Shown here: positions 44,126 to 52,597 of the stretch, one piece after another
How positions within the stretch are numbered: the first letter of the stretch is position 1
Layout of the letters: the number at the start of each line of letters is the position of its first letter
DNA from: Streptomyces griseoaurantiacus
GTDB lineage: Bacteria; Actinomycetota; Actinomycetes; Streptomycetales; Streptomycetaceae
Direction of reading: 5' to 3'
DNA length: 64,000 nt
Assembly: GCA_014656015.1 (NCBI GenBank)
Contig: BNBP01000020.1
Location: 1-64,000 of the forward strand
Notes under the pieces: generated by a model
Databases searched by the model: none
The model's input: the letters and a program-made list of their open reading frames with translations, nothing else
Told to the model about the DNA's origin: nothing
Position numbers and translations under genes: made by a program

Positions 44126-45115
44126 TCACACCCGCACCGACGCCGCCACCGGCAGGTGGTCGCTGCCGGTGGCCGGGAGGGTCCAGGCGGACCGCGGCTC
44201 CACACCGCGTACAAGGATGTGGTCGATCCGGGCCACCGGGAACGAGGCCGGCCAGCTGGCACCGAACCCCGCGCCCGACTCGTCCTGCACGGACCGCAGT
44301 CGGGAGGTGAGCCCGGACAGCGCCCGGTCGTCGGTCGTACCGTTCAGGTCGCCCACGAGGATCGTGCGGGGGAGCAACTCGGCGCGCACGGCGGCGGCGA
44401 GTCGCCGCGCGGCCGCGTCACGTGCGGCGGAGGCGAACCCCGAGCCGGCGGTGAAGCGGACGGACATCAGATGGGCGACGAAGACCGCGACCGGTCCCTC
44501 GGGCGTGCGGACGGTGGCGCGCAGGGCACGTGGCCAGGGCGCGATGTCGACCGTACGGGCGTCGGCGACCGGATACCTGCTCCACAGACCGACCGTGCCG
44601 TGCACGGAGTGGTACGGGTAGGTGTCGGCCAGCGTTCTCTCGTACGTCGCTGTCGACGGGCCGCCCAGCTCTTGGAGAGCCAGCACGTCCGCGCCGGAGC
44701 CGGCCAGGGCACGGGCGGTGCGCACCGGCCGCGGATTGTGTTCGTTGACGTTGTGCGTCACGACGGTCAGGTTGCCGCCGTCCTCCCGTTTGTCGACGAG
44801 TGTCCCGCCGAAGAGCGAGCACCAGACGACGGCCGGCAGCAGCACCGGTACGGCGGCGGCCCGGGACCGGCGGGCCAGGGCGCACAGGAGCAGCAGCGGC
44901 ACGGCCAGACCCGTCCAGGGCAGGAAGGTCTCGACGAGGCTGCCGAGACGGCCGACCCGGTTGGGGACAAGGGCGTGGCCCAGCATCACCAGCGTGGCCA
45001 GGATCGCGAGCGAGCCGAGGACCGGCGGCGGCCGCCGGACGCCGGTGGCCTCGGTCCGTGGGCGGACGGCATCGGGTTCCGGCCGGGCGGGCGCGGTGGC
45101 GGGGGAGTGTGTCAC
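44126..45115 (-). CDS. Membrane-anchored endonuclease/exonuclease/phosphatase family protein
   Basis: 329 residues. Three N-terminal helices (about residues 30-105) precede an EEP domain with the expected catalytic blocks: VVTHNVNEHNPR, VLALQELGGPST (Glu), ILVGDLNGTTDDRAL (Asp, Asn), RIDHILVRGVE and GSDHLPVAASVRV (Asp, His). The length and topology match the vancomycin-resistance-locus VanJ-like phosphatases as well as general EEP proteins; its neighbour is a D,D-carboxypeptidase, so a cell-wall lipid substrate is plausible but unproven. Confidence 0.82.
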   Translation of the reverse strand: MTHSPATAPARPEPDAVRPRTEATGVRRPPPVLGSLAILATLVMLGHALVPNRVGRLGSLVETFLPWTGLAVPLLLLCALARRSRAAAVPVLLPAVVWCSLFGGTLVDKREDGGNLTVVTHNVNEHNPRPVRTARALAGSGADVLALQELGGPSTATYERTLADTYPYHSVHGTVGLWSRYPVADARTVDIAPWPRALRATVRTPEGPVAVFVAHLMSVRFTAGSGFASAARDAAARRLAAAVRAELLPRTILVGDLNGTTDDRALSGLTSRLRSVQDESGAGFGASWPASFPVARIDHILVRGVEPRSAWTLPATGSDHLPVAASVRV

Positions 45116-45122
45116 TGCCGTC

Positions 45123-46148
45123 TCACCGTGTTCCGGGCGAGGTCGTCGACAGCCAACGTCGTATGCCCTCGATCAGCGCGTGGCTCCTGGCGAGAGCGGC
45201 CCGCAGCCCCTGCCGGGGGTCGGTGCCGGAGCGCTGGTGCAGCACCACTCCGAGGATCAGCCGATCCCGGCCCCCGCTGTCGGACGCGGTGGCCGCCCAC
45301 ATCAGGGCGCCGCCGGCGGGAGTGCTGGAGCCGGTTTTGAGGCCGATCACGCCCGCCGTGCCGAGCAGGGTGTTGGTGTTGCGGATCGTCCCGGGGACAC
45401 CGGGCACGGTGGCGCCGGGCATGGCGACGACGGTCCGGAACACTTCGTCGCGCATGACCCGGCGGGCCAGCCTCAGCTGGTCGGCCGAGGTGCTGGTGGT
45501 CGTGGGCTCGATGCCGCTGGCGCCGGTGTAGGTGGTGTGGCGCATCCCCAGGTCACGGGCCGCCCGGTTCATCTTCATGACGAAGGCCTCCTGCGAGCCG
45601 GCGTTCCAGCGGGCCAGCAGCCGGGCGATGTTGTTGCCGGAGGGGATCAACAGCAGTTCCAGCAGCCGTCGTTCACTCAGCCGCGTACCCTCCCTGACCG
45701 GCACGCTCGACTCCACGCCCGAGACGGACTCGTTTGCGGCGGTCCGGTCGACGGTGACGAGGGGGCCGTCCTCGCCCGCGCGCAGCGGACGGTCGCGGAG
45801 GATCACCCAGGCGGTCATCACCTTGGTGACGCTGGCGATCGGCACCGGTGTCCGCTCGCCCCGCGTACCGAGGTCACCGTGGGCGCCGAGGCCCTCGACC
45901 ACCACGCTCGTCTGCCCCTCGGGCGGCCACGGCAGTGAACCCGCTCCGGCTCCCGGGCTGTTGCCGGAGGTGAGCACGGCGACGGCGAGGACTGCCAGGG
46001 TGACCAGTGCGGCGGCGCCCGTGGCGGGACCGGCCGTGAAGCGCCGCCCGGACCGGTCGTGCCGGCGGGACGGGAGCCATGAGCCGATGGACCACGAGGG
46101 CTGGGCCCGGTCTGCGCCGGGCTCTCCGGAAAAGGGAACCGGTGACAT
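45123..46148 (-). CDS. D-alanyl-D-alanine carboxypeptidase (PBP5-type serine hydrolase)
   Basis: 341 residues. A single N-terminal helix (ALVTLAVLAVAVLTSG) anchors an extracytoplasmic peptidase S11 domain. The three active-site motifs are SVTK (SxxK, in PIASVTKVMTAWVI), SGN (LLLIPSGNNIARLLARWNAG) and KTG (VIGLKTGSSTPAGGALMWAA). It trims D-Ala from peptidoglycan stem peptides. It lies between an EEP protein and a two-component system on the same strand; the 139-base gap to the kinase gene suggests a separate promoter. Confidence 0.9.
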   Translation of the reverse strand: MSPVPFSGEPGADRAQPSWSIGSWLPSRRHDRSGRRFTAGPATGAAALVTLAVLAVAVLTSGNSPGAGAGSLPWPPEGQTSVVVEGLGAHGDLGTRGERTPVPIASVTKVMTAWVILRDRPLRAGEDGPLVTVDRTAANESVSGVESSVPVREGTRLSERRLLELLLIPSGNNIARLLARWNAGSQEAFVMKMNRAARDLGMRHTTYTGASGIEPTTTSTSADQLRLARRVMRDEVFRTVVAMPGATVPGVPGTIRNTNTLLGTAGVIGLKTGSSTPAGGALMWAATASDSGGRDRLILGVVLHQRSGTDPRQGLRAALARSHALIEGIRRWLSTTSPGTR

Positions 46149-46287
46149 GGGAGGGACACCTCCAAGGGGGCGGGTGCGCGGCGTTCACGCACGTCGGCCA
46201 CCTTCCGCGGAGCGGATCTCCGCCGGGCTCCGGCCACGGATCGGGCACCGCTCGGCCGGGCATCCGTTCGGTATCGGCCGTTCGGCG

Positions 46288-47544
46288 TCAGCCCGCGGCC
46301 GGCAGCCGGAGGGTGGCGAGCGCCCCGCCGCCGGGAGCGTTCGCGAACTCCAGCGACGCCCCGATGACCCGGGCCTGCCCCAGCGCGATGGTCAGCCCGA
46401 GGCCGTGCCCGCGGCCGCGCTCCGACGCACCCGTGCGGAATCGCTGCGGGCCGTCCGCGAGCAACTCCGCCGAGTAGCCCGGGCCGTGGTCCCGTACGGT
46501 CACGGTCGTCCCGGCCACCTCGACATCGACGGGCGTGCGGCCGTGCCGGTGGGCGTTGACGACGAGGTTGGCGACGATCCGGTCGAGCCGGCGCGGATCG
46601 GTCTGCGCCGACCTGGCATCGGTGGCGGTGAACCGCGTGTCCAGCCCGGTGCGGGCCACGGACTCTGCGACCATCTCGGCGAGCGGTACGGGCCTGAGTT
46701 CAGCCCGCTCGGCGCCCGCGTCGAGCCGGGAGATCTCCAGCAGCTCCTCCACCAGCGTCCGCAGCACCCCCACCCGGTCACGCACCAGGTCGGTGGTCTC
46801 GTCCTCGGGAAGCAGCCCGCTCGCGGTCACCAGACCCATGAGTGGCGTACGCAGCTCATGGGCGACGTCGGCGGTGAAGCGCTGCTCGGTCAGCAGACGT
46901 TCGCGCAGACTGTCGGCCATCGAGTCGACGGTGGCCGAGATCTCGGTGATCTCGTCACCGCCCCGGCCCCCGGCCGCGGTCCTGGCGGCCAGGTCGCCCC
47001 CGTCGATCCGGCGGGCGGTCCGCGCCACCCGGCGCAGTCTCCGGATCGGCAACTCGGCGGCAAGCGCCGACAACGGCACGACGACCGCCAGCGCCGCCAG
47101 GGAGTACTTCCACATGTGACGGTCCAGCGCCCGCCGGGTGAGCAGGTCGGAGGTCATGTCGGCGCTCACCGCCACGGGAGCGCCATGAAGGGTCCGAGCG
47201 GCCCACATCGAGGGATGGTCGCCGGGACTGTCGCCGTCGTACCAGGTGGCGGAGCCGGCCGCCCTGCCCCGCCGGTCCTGGAGGCGGCGCAGGAGTTCGT
47301 CGGGCATCTCCCCGGGCGCGACGACCAGACCGTCGGGCGGGACGCCGTCCCGCTCGTAGTCCTCCACAGCGCCGGACAACTGGGACACGGCCTTGGCCGC
47401 ACCGTCGTTCATCGACCGTTCCAGGGTGCTGCGGTGGACCAGCAGCCCGACGGTCACCGCGACGGCACAGCACGCCACGGTGACGAGCAGCGCGATCTTC
47501 CAGCGCAGCGAACGCCAGCGCGGCAGCGCGCGTACGGTCTCCAC
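46288..47544 (-). CDS. Sensor histidine kinase
   Basis: 418 residues, GTG start (VETVRALPRWRSLRWKIALL). Two helices (about residues 15-37 and 148-168) flank an extracytoplasmic sensor loop; HAMP follows (LPIRRLRRVARTARRIDGGD); then HisKA with FTADVAHELRTPLMGLVTAS and the ATPase domain with NLVVNAHRHG, VTVRDHGPGYSAELL and GRGHGLGLTIALGQARVI. The signal is unknown. It lies 1 base after the response regulator gene, and the next gene downstream encodes a D,D-carboxypeptidase, so cell-envelope sensing is a reasonable inference. Confidence 0.92.
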   Translation of the reverse strand: METVRALPRWRSLRWKIALLVTVACCAVAVTVGLLVHRSTLERSMNDGAAKAVSQLSGAVEDYERDGVPPDGLVVAPGEMPDELLRRLQDRRGRAAGSATWYDGDSPGDHPSMWAARTLHGAPVAVSADMTSDLLTRRALDRHMWKYSLAALAVVVPLSALAAELPIRRLRRVARTARRIDGGDLAARTAAGGRGGDEITEISATVDSMADSLRERLLTEQRFTADVAHELRTPLMGLVTASGLLPEDETTDLVRDRVGVLRTLVEELLEISRLDAGAERAELRPVPLAEMVAESVARTGLDTRFTATDARSAQTDPRRLDRIVANLVVNAHRHGRTPVDVEVAGTTVTVRDHGPGYSAELLADGPQRFRTGASERGRGHGLGLTIALGQARVIGASLEFANAPGGGALATLRLPAAG

Positions 47545-47545
47545 G

Positions 47546-48364
47546 TCAGCGCCGCAGTTTGTAGCCGAAGCCGCGGACGGTCTCGATCCGCTCGGCCCCG
47601 ATCTTCTTCCGCAGGCGCTGCACGCACAGGTCGACCACGCGGCTGTCGCCGTCCCAGCCGTAGTCCCACACGTCACGCAGCAGGGTCTGCCGGTCCAGCA
47701 CGATGCCCGGGTTCGCGGCGAACTCCAGCAGCAACCGCAGTTCGGTGGGGGCCAGCGCGACCGGTTCACCGGCCCGGAACACGTCCAGGCCGCCCGTGTC
47801 GATGGCCAGGTCGCCGAAGACGAGCCGAGCGTGCCGGTCCCGGCCGGGCCCCGGCCCCCGGTCCAGCGGGTCCGGCTGGTCCGACGCGCCCGGGCGGTCG
47901 AGCACGGGCCCGGCCGCCGGACCGGGGGCCGGGGTGAAGGCGGCCCGCCGCAGCAGCGAACGGATCCGGGCCACCAGCACGGCGGTGTCGACGGGTTTGA
48001 CCACGTAGTCGTCGGCCCCTGCCTCCAGGCCGGAGACGACGTCCAGGGCGTCGCCGCGCGCCGACATCATCAGGACGGGATCCATGCTGGTCTCCCGGAT
48101 CCGGCGGCACAGCCCGATGCCGTCGAGGCCGGGCAGCATCACGTCCAGCAACAGCAGGTCGTGCCGGCCCTCCCGGAACAGTTCGAGCCCGGTCAGGCCG
48201 TCGGCGGCAGCGGTGACTCGGTAGCCGTAGCGCTCCAGCGCCATCGTGACGGATCTGCGGATCACCGTGTCGTCCTCGACGAGCAGGATCGTCACGGGCA
48301 CGGGCATGGACACGGGCGCGGGCATGGACACGGGCGCGCCCCCGTCGGCTGCTGAAGCGGGCAT
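47546..48364 (-). CDS. OmpR-family response regulator
   Basis: 272 residues. The first 24 residues (MPASAADGGAPVSMPAPVSM then PVPV) are an unusual extension; the receiver begins at TILLVEDDTVIRRSVTMALE, with the phosphorylated Asp in HDLLLLDVMLPGLDGIGLCR and Lys in ADDYVVKPVDTAVLVARIRS. A Pro/Gly-rich linker of about 40 residues leads to a winged-helix domain ending VDLCVQRLRKKIGAERIETVRGFGYKLRR. Starts at 48364 (GGAAAAG upstream) or 48307 are both possible. Pairs with the kinase 1 base downstream. Confidence 0.92.
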   Translation of the reverse strand: MPASAADGGAPVSMPAPVSMPVPVTILLVEDDTVIRRSVTMALERYGYRVTAAADGLTGLELFREGRHDLLLLDVMLPGLDGIGLCRRIRETSMDPVLMMSARGDALDVVSGLEAGADDYVVKPVDTAVLVARIRSLLRRAAFTPAPGPAAGPVLDRPGASDQPDPLDRGPGPGRDRHARLVFGDLAIDTGGLDVFRAGEPVALAPTELRLLLEFAANPGIVLDRQTLLRDVWDYGWDGDSRVVDLCVQRLRKKIGAERIETVRGFGYKLRR

Positions 48365-48821
48365 CTTTTCCGTCCGGAGGTAGGTTCGGGGGCCCTCTCA
48401 CCCTGCCAGCACCGTACCTCCGCCCAGGCTCAACCGTGTATCGGCCGAGTATCGGCGATCTCTCGGCGGGAGGTGAAGCCGCCTCCGAAGGGAGCGGCTT
48501 CACCCGGCCCGCCACCCGTGTGCGGAGATCGCCCTACCGACCGCCCACCTTGACGGCCCCTGGGAAGCGGTGCCGGCCGGGGCGCCCCGTCCCGGGTCGA
48601 AGCCGACATGTCGCTCGGAGACGTCGACGGCGCCGCGACCCGCCCGGGCGGCAGGAACCGGTTCACGGCCTTACCCATGCTTGGGGCGCAGTGGCCGTGA
48701 CGTGATGGCGGCCGTGCGGGTTCAGGGGGGCAACGGTCTCGGCCGAGCCGTCGGTACTCCGGGCGGGCCGCCGTCGCCGATCCACCCGCCGATGGCGACC
48801 TGCGCGGAGCCTTCCCCTGGG
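48365..48821. other. Intergenic stretch without a recognisable gene
   Basis: About 460 bases between divergent genes (response regulator on minus, flavoprotein on plus). No protein-like ORF; the only structure is the palindrome starting at 48822. Confidence 0.4.
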
Positions 48822-48853
48822 ATCGATGAACGTCTATGTTGACGTTCATCGAT
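48822..48853. promoter_or_regulatory. Palindromic operator before the ArsO-like gene
   Basis: Perfect 13-bp inverted repeat ATCGATGAACGTC / GACGTTCATCGAT with a 6-bp spacer (TATGTT), 62 bases before the flavoprotein start. The size and symmetry suit an ArsR/SmtB-type dimeric repressor; no arsR gene is in this window. Confidence 0.7.
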
Positions 48854-48914
48854 GCAAGTGCCATGCTGGGCCGCGCAAGTCATCGACAGATATCGAAATA
48901 CGCAGGGAGTCGCC

Positions 48915-50321
48915 GTGAATGCGCCCGCCGCCACCGAGCTGCCCGTCGTCGTGATCGGAGCCGGCCCCGCAGGCCTGGCCGCCGCGGCCCACCTCATCGA
49001 CCGGGGCATCGAGCCCCTGGTCCTGGAAGCCGGACCCACCGCCGGCGCCGCGGTGCGCGAGTGGGCACACGTGCGCCTGTTCTCCACCTGGGGCGAGGTC
49101 ATCGACCCCGCCGCGGAGAAGCTCCTGGCCCCCACCGGCTGGACCCGCCCCGACCCGGCCGCCTACCCCGCCGGCCGCGACTGGGCCGACCTGTATCTGC
49201 AGCCGCTCGCAGCCGTCCTCGGCGACCGTGTCCGCACCGGCGCGCGCGTCACCGGCGTCTCCCGCACCGGGCGGGACCGCATCGTCGACGCAGACCGCGA
49301 GGCCCGGCCTTTCCTCGTACACATCGCCCACGCCGGCGGCGGTGAGGAACGCCTCTTCGCCCGGGCCGTCATCGACGCCTCCGGCACCTGGGCCACGCCC
49401 TCCCCGGCCGGCGGCAGCGGACTGCCCGCGCTCGGCGAGAAGGCCGCGGCGGACCGGATCACCTACCGCGTACCGGACCTGAAGGACCCCGCCGTCCGTG
49501 CCCGGTACACGGGCAGGCGCACCGCCGTGATCGGCTCCGGCGCCTCCGCCTTCACCGCCCTCGCCCACCTGGCCGACCTCGCCAAGTCCGACGACGGCGC
49601 GGGTACCAAAGGCGTGTGGATCCTGCGCCGAGGTATCTCGGGCTCCACCTTCGGCGGCGGTGAAGCCGACCAGCTCCCCGCGCGCGGAGCCCTGGGCCTG
49701 GCGGCCAAGGCCGCCGTCGACGACGGCCACGCGGACGCGGTCACCGGATTCCGTACCGAGGCGATCGAACGGGCGCACGATGGCCGCCTGATCCTGGTGG
49801 GCGAGGACGACCGCCGCCTGGACCCGGTCGACGAGGTCATCGTGCTGACCGGCTTCCGCCCCGACCTGTCCTTCCTGGAGGAACTCCGCCTCGGGCTCGA
49901 CGAGCGCCTCCAGGCGCCCGTCGCCCTGGCGCCGCTGATCGACCCCAACCAGCACTCCTGCGGCACCGTCCCCCCGCACGGCCGCCGCGAGCTCTCCCAC
50001 CCCGAGCAGGGCGTGTATCTGGTCGGGATGAAGTCCTACGGCCGTGCCCCGACGTTCCTGGCGATGACCGGTTACGAGCAGGTCCGCTCCGTGGCCGCGG
50101 CGATCGCCGGCGACCTGGACGCGGCCGACCGCGTAGAACTCACCCTGCCCGAGACCGGAGTCTGCGGTGGCGCCGGGCTGTTCGACGCTCCCGACGCGGC
50201 TGAGGGCGACAGTGGTGGTTGCTGCGCGCCCGCGCCGCAGCTCGTCCAGCTCGGCGTCCCCGCCGCGGCCGAGGTGGCGGCTGCCGAGGAGGCTCAGGCG
50301 GGCGGCTGTTGCGGCTCGTGA
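48915..50321 (+). CDS. ArsO-like FAD/NAD(P)H-dependent flavoprotein
   Basis: 468 residues from GTG 48915 (AGGGAG 5 bases upstream). FAD motif PVVVIGAGPAGLAAAAHLID, HVRLFSTWGEVIDPAAEKLL, and a second Rossmann motif TAVIGSGASAFTALAHLADL for NAD(P)H; ATG-type motif VIVLTGFRPDLSFL. This matches the flavin monooxygenase-like proteins found in actinobacterial arsenic loci (ArsO). The C-terminal tail carries two vicinal cysteine pairs, SGGCCAP and GGCCGS, suited to binding As(III) or another soft metal. A 32-bp palindrome upstream suggests metalloregulation; no other ars gene is adjacent. Confidence 0.8.
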   Translation: MNAPAATELPVVVIGAGPAGLAAAAHLIDRGIEPLVLEAGPTAGAAVREWAHVRLFSTWGEVIDPAAEKLLAPTGWTRPDPAAYPAGRDWADLYLQPLAAVLGDRVRTGARVTGVSRTGRDRIVDADREARPFLVHIAHAGGGEERLFARAVIDASGTWATPSPAGGSGLPALGEKAAADRITYRVPDLKDPAVRARYTGRRTAVIGSGASAFTALAHLADLAKSDDGAGTKGVWILRRGISGSTFGGGEADQLPARGALGLAAKAAVDDGHADAVTGFRTEAIERAHDGRLILVGEDDRRLDPVDEVIVLTGFRPDLSFLEELRLGLDERLQAPVALAPLIDPNQHSCGTVPPHGRRELSHPEQGVYLVGMKSYGRAPTFLAMTGYEQVRSVAAAIAGDLDAADRVELTLPETGVCGGAGLFDAPDAAEGDSGGCCAPAPQLVQLGVPAAAEVAAAEEAQAGGCCGS

Positions 50322-50497
50322 GCGGGCGAAAAGGGCGGCCTTCCAGGCCGCCTGCGTGCCGGTAGAGCCGGACGGTGGTGTCGGTGCCCTCCAGCCGCAA
50401 CGGGTCGAAGGGCACGTAGGGGCGGGTCACTGCGTGGCGAGCCAGGCTGCGCCGGCGCCTCGGCCGGCGTCACCGGAGCCGCTCGAAGGCGGGCGCA

Positions 50498-51424
50498 TCA
50501 CCGGCGACGACCGGTTACGCGTCGTCTGCGAACCCTTCGGCGAGCGCTCAGCAGCACGTGTAGCGAGCGCACCACCGGCGGTGATGCGGAGCCTCGCAGC
50601 AACTGGGCACCCCACGCGTGCGCCGCGTCCGCCGTGAGCAGCTCGATCTCGACGACCGCCCCCAACAACACGCCGTCGGGGTTCGCGGTCAGGGCGGGCA
50701 GCGCCTTGGCCGCCAGCAACGAGATGCGGGCCCTTTCGATCTGGTGCTCCACCAGCTCCCGTACGCCCGGCGATTCGCGCCCCTCCGCGAGGTTGTTTTC
50801 CGTCACCGAGAAGCGGGCCAGCGTCTCCGCCGGAATGCCCAGTCGCCCTTCTGCCAGGTCCTCGGCGAGGTCGTTGACGAAATCCAGCCGCTGGCTGCCG
50901 TCGATGAACGTCCGGCACCCGGCCCGGAAGTCCCCGTCGTCGTGCTCGGGGCCCAGCAGAGAGGCGACGAGCATGAAGGCGGGCAGCGAGTAGGCGTCCA
51001 GATAGGCCTGGTAGTCGGCCTCGGTGGCGAAGCCGGTGAACTCCAACTCGGCGGTGGCAGTGGACAGGTACTCCTCCACCACCTTCCTGAGCCGCGGGTA
51101 CGCGGCTGTGGTGTGCAGCAGCGTACGGATCAGCGGATCGTGGCTGACCCCGCTGTCCAGCGCCTTGCGCACCTCCTGCTCCCACGATGTCCACGCCGCG
51201 ACGCGCTGTGGCTTCGGGCCGGTGTCCAGCAGGTTGTCCCCATGGTGCATCACTGCCGTCGCCGCCACTACGTGGGGCAGCACCGGCTTCGGCAACAGCA
51301 AGCGGGCCGCGAGGTACGAGGCACGTCTGAAACGCGCGACCGCATCGCGCTGGGCGCTGTAGTGCCGCCGCAGGTCCGGCTCCCGTATCCCCGCCGCGTC
51401 CAAGCTCGCATTCCACGCACTCAT
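50498..51424 (-). CDS. Squalene/phytoene synthase family protein
   Basis: 308 residues. The two metal-binding regions of class I head-to-head prenyl synthases are present: HHGDNLLDTGP (about residue 60, variant of DxxxD) and GSQRLDFVNDLAEDLAEGRL (about residue 180, DxxxD). The N-terminus RRHYSAQRDAVARFRRASYL and the helix-rich composition also fit. It could make a C30 or C40 hydrocarbon precursor, but no other terpenoid gene is near. The last 20 residues are Arg-rich and may result from drift at the 3' end. Confidence 0.8.
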   Translation of the reverse strand: MSAWNASLDAAGIREPDLRRHYSAQRDAVARFRRASYLAARLLLPKPVLPHVVAATAVMHHGDNLLDTGPKPQRVAAWTSWEQEVRKALDSGVSHDPLIRTLLHTTAAYPRLRKVVEEYLSTATAELEFTGFATEADYQAYLDAYSLPAFMLVASLLGPEHDDGDFRAGCRTFIDGSQRLDFVNDLAEDLAEGRLGIPAETLARFSVTENNLAEGRESPGVRELVEHQIERARISLLAAKALPALTANPDGVLLGAVVEIELLTADAAHAWGAQLLRGSASPPVVRSLHVLLSARRRVRRRRVTGRRR

Positions 51425-51439
51425 GTGTCGATCGTAGGA

Positions 51440-51623
51440 GGAGGGAGCCGCCCGGTCGGCCGGCCCAGCCGATGTGTCGGACCTCGATCGCGCCGGCGTG
51501 CGGCAGGCAGTGGATCCAGCAGCGGCGTCCGGACGCCTTCCGGATTTCCTCGACGGAGCCGGTGTCGCGCACGCCGGGCCAGACCTGCGGGTCCATGCGC
51601 GCGACCTCCACGAGCACCGTCAC
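51440..51623 (-). pseudogene. Short unrecognised coding remnant next to the IS
   Basis: A GGGGAGG motif precedes GTG at 51623, giving VTVLVEVARMDPQVWPGVRD, then VEEIRKASGRRCWIHCLPHA and VRHIGWAGRPG, which reads like real protein. The frame then runs over the squalene-synthase gene without a proper end. The IS boundary lies only 20 bases upstream of the start. Family unknown. Confidence 0.3.
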
Positions 51624-51685
51624 CTCCCCGGCGACGCTCTAAGAGGCCCTAACAGAAGTCGCTGATGGTGTGACTGTCGGCTCAG

Positions 51686-52521
51686 ATGCTCGTTGCTCTG
51701 TTCGTGGGGAAGAGGAACTCTCGTCCGTGGATCGTGTCGGACGAACTGTGGTCGCTGATCGGACCGTTGTTGCCGGAGCCGGGCCCGAAGTTGGTCGCCG
51801 GGCGGCCGAGGGTTCCTGACCGGCAGGCTCTGTGCGGGATCCTGTTCGTCCTGCACACCGGCATCCAGTGGGAGTACCTGCCCCAGGAGCTCGGCTTCGG
51901 CTCTGGCATGACGTGCTGGCGGCGCCTGGCCGCTTGGAACGAGGCCGGCGTGTGGGACCGCCTTCACGTCGTCCTGCTGCAGAAGTTGCGGGCGGCGAAG
52001 CAGCTCGACTGGTCGCGGGCGGTGATCGACTCCAGCCATGTGCGGGCCGCTCGACGAGGCCCAAAAGCGGACCCAGCCCGGTCGACCGTGCGCGTCCGGG
52101 CAGCAAGCACCACGTCCTCGTCGACGGTCAGGGCGTCCCGCTCGCGGTGTCACTGACCGGCGGCAACCGTAACGACGTCACGCAGCTGCTGCCCCTCCTC
52201 GCCAAGGTCCCGTCCGTTGCGGGCCTGGTCGGGCGTCCGCGGCGGCGGCCCGACGTGGTGCTCGGCGACCGTGGCTACGACCACGACAAGTACCGTCGAC
52301 TCGTGTGGGCTCTGGGCATCAAGCCGGTGATCGCCCGCCGCGGCACCCCTCATGGTTCAGGGCTCGGAGTGCACCGGTGGGTCGTCGAACGCACCATCGC
52401 CTGGCTGCACGGCTTCCGGCGCCTACGCGTCCGCTGGGAACGGCGCGACGACATCCACGAAGCCTTCCTCGGCCTCGCGACCTGCCTGATCACCCACCGG
52501 CACGTCCAACGCCTTTGTTAG
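51686..52521 (+). CDS. IS5-type transposase made by programmed -1 frameshift
   Basis: ORF A (51686-52156) encodes the helix-turn-helix and start of the nuclease: [60 protein letters not shown], in the -1 frame, continues [40 protein letters not shown] and [20 protein letters not shown] (DDE acid residues in IDSS, DRGYD and ERTIAW). At 52060-52066 the canonical slippery heptamer C CCA AAA is in phase to shift from frame A to B. The fused product is about 278 residues, normal for the family. Confidence 0.85.
52060..52066 (+). promoter_or_regulatory. Slippery heptamer for -1 ribosomal frameshifting
   Basis: CCCAAAA, read as C CCA AAA in the zero frame of the first transposase ORF, followed by G. 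It fits the X XXY YYZ rule. A single slip back converts PK into the second ORF's reading at AGC GGA CCC. Confidence 0.75.
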
Positions 52522-52597
52522 GACCTCTAAGCCTGGCCTCAGGTTGTTCGGGGACAATGAGCGGCAAAAACATCGACTGGAAGGGGGGCGGGCCGGC

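Larger units (their letters stand above)
51643..52527 (+). mobile_element. IS5-type (IS427-like) insertion sequence
   Basis: An 885-bp element with imperfect terminal inverted repeats: GAGGCCCTAACAG at 51643-51655 and, on the complement, GAGGTCCTAACAA ending at 52527. A 3-bp direct repeat TAA flanks both ends (51640-51642 and 52528-52530). It encodes one transposase split over two overlapping frames. Confidence 0.8.

Noticed and set aside
50140..50430. Minus-strand ORF starting VTRPYVPFDPLRLEGTDTTV
   Set aside because: The first 40 codons look protein-like, but it soon becomes Arg-rich antisense to the ArsO-like gene; not enough to call a gene.
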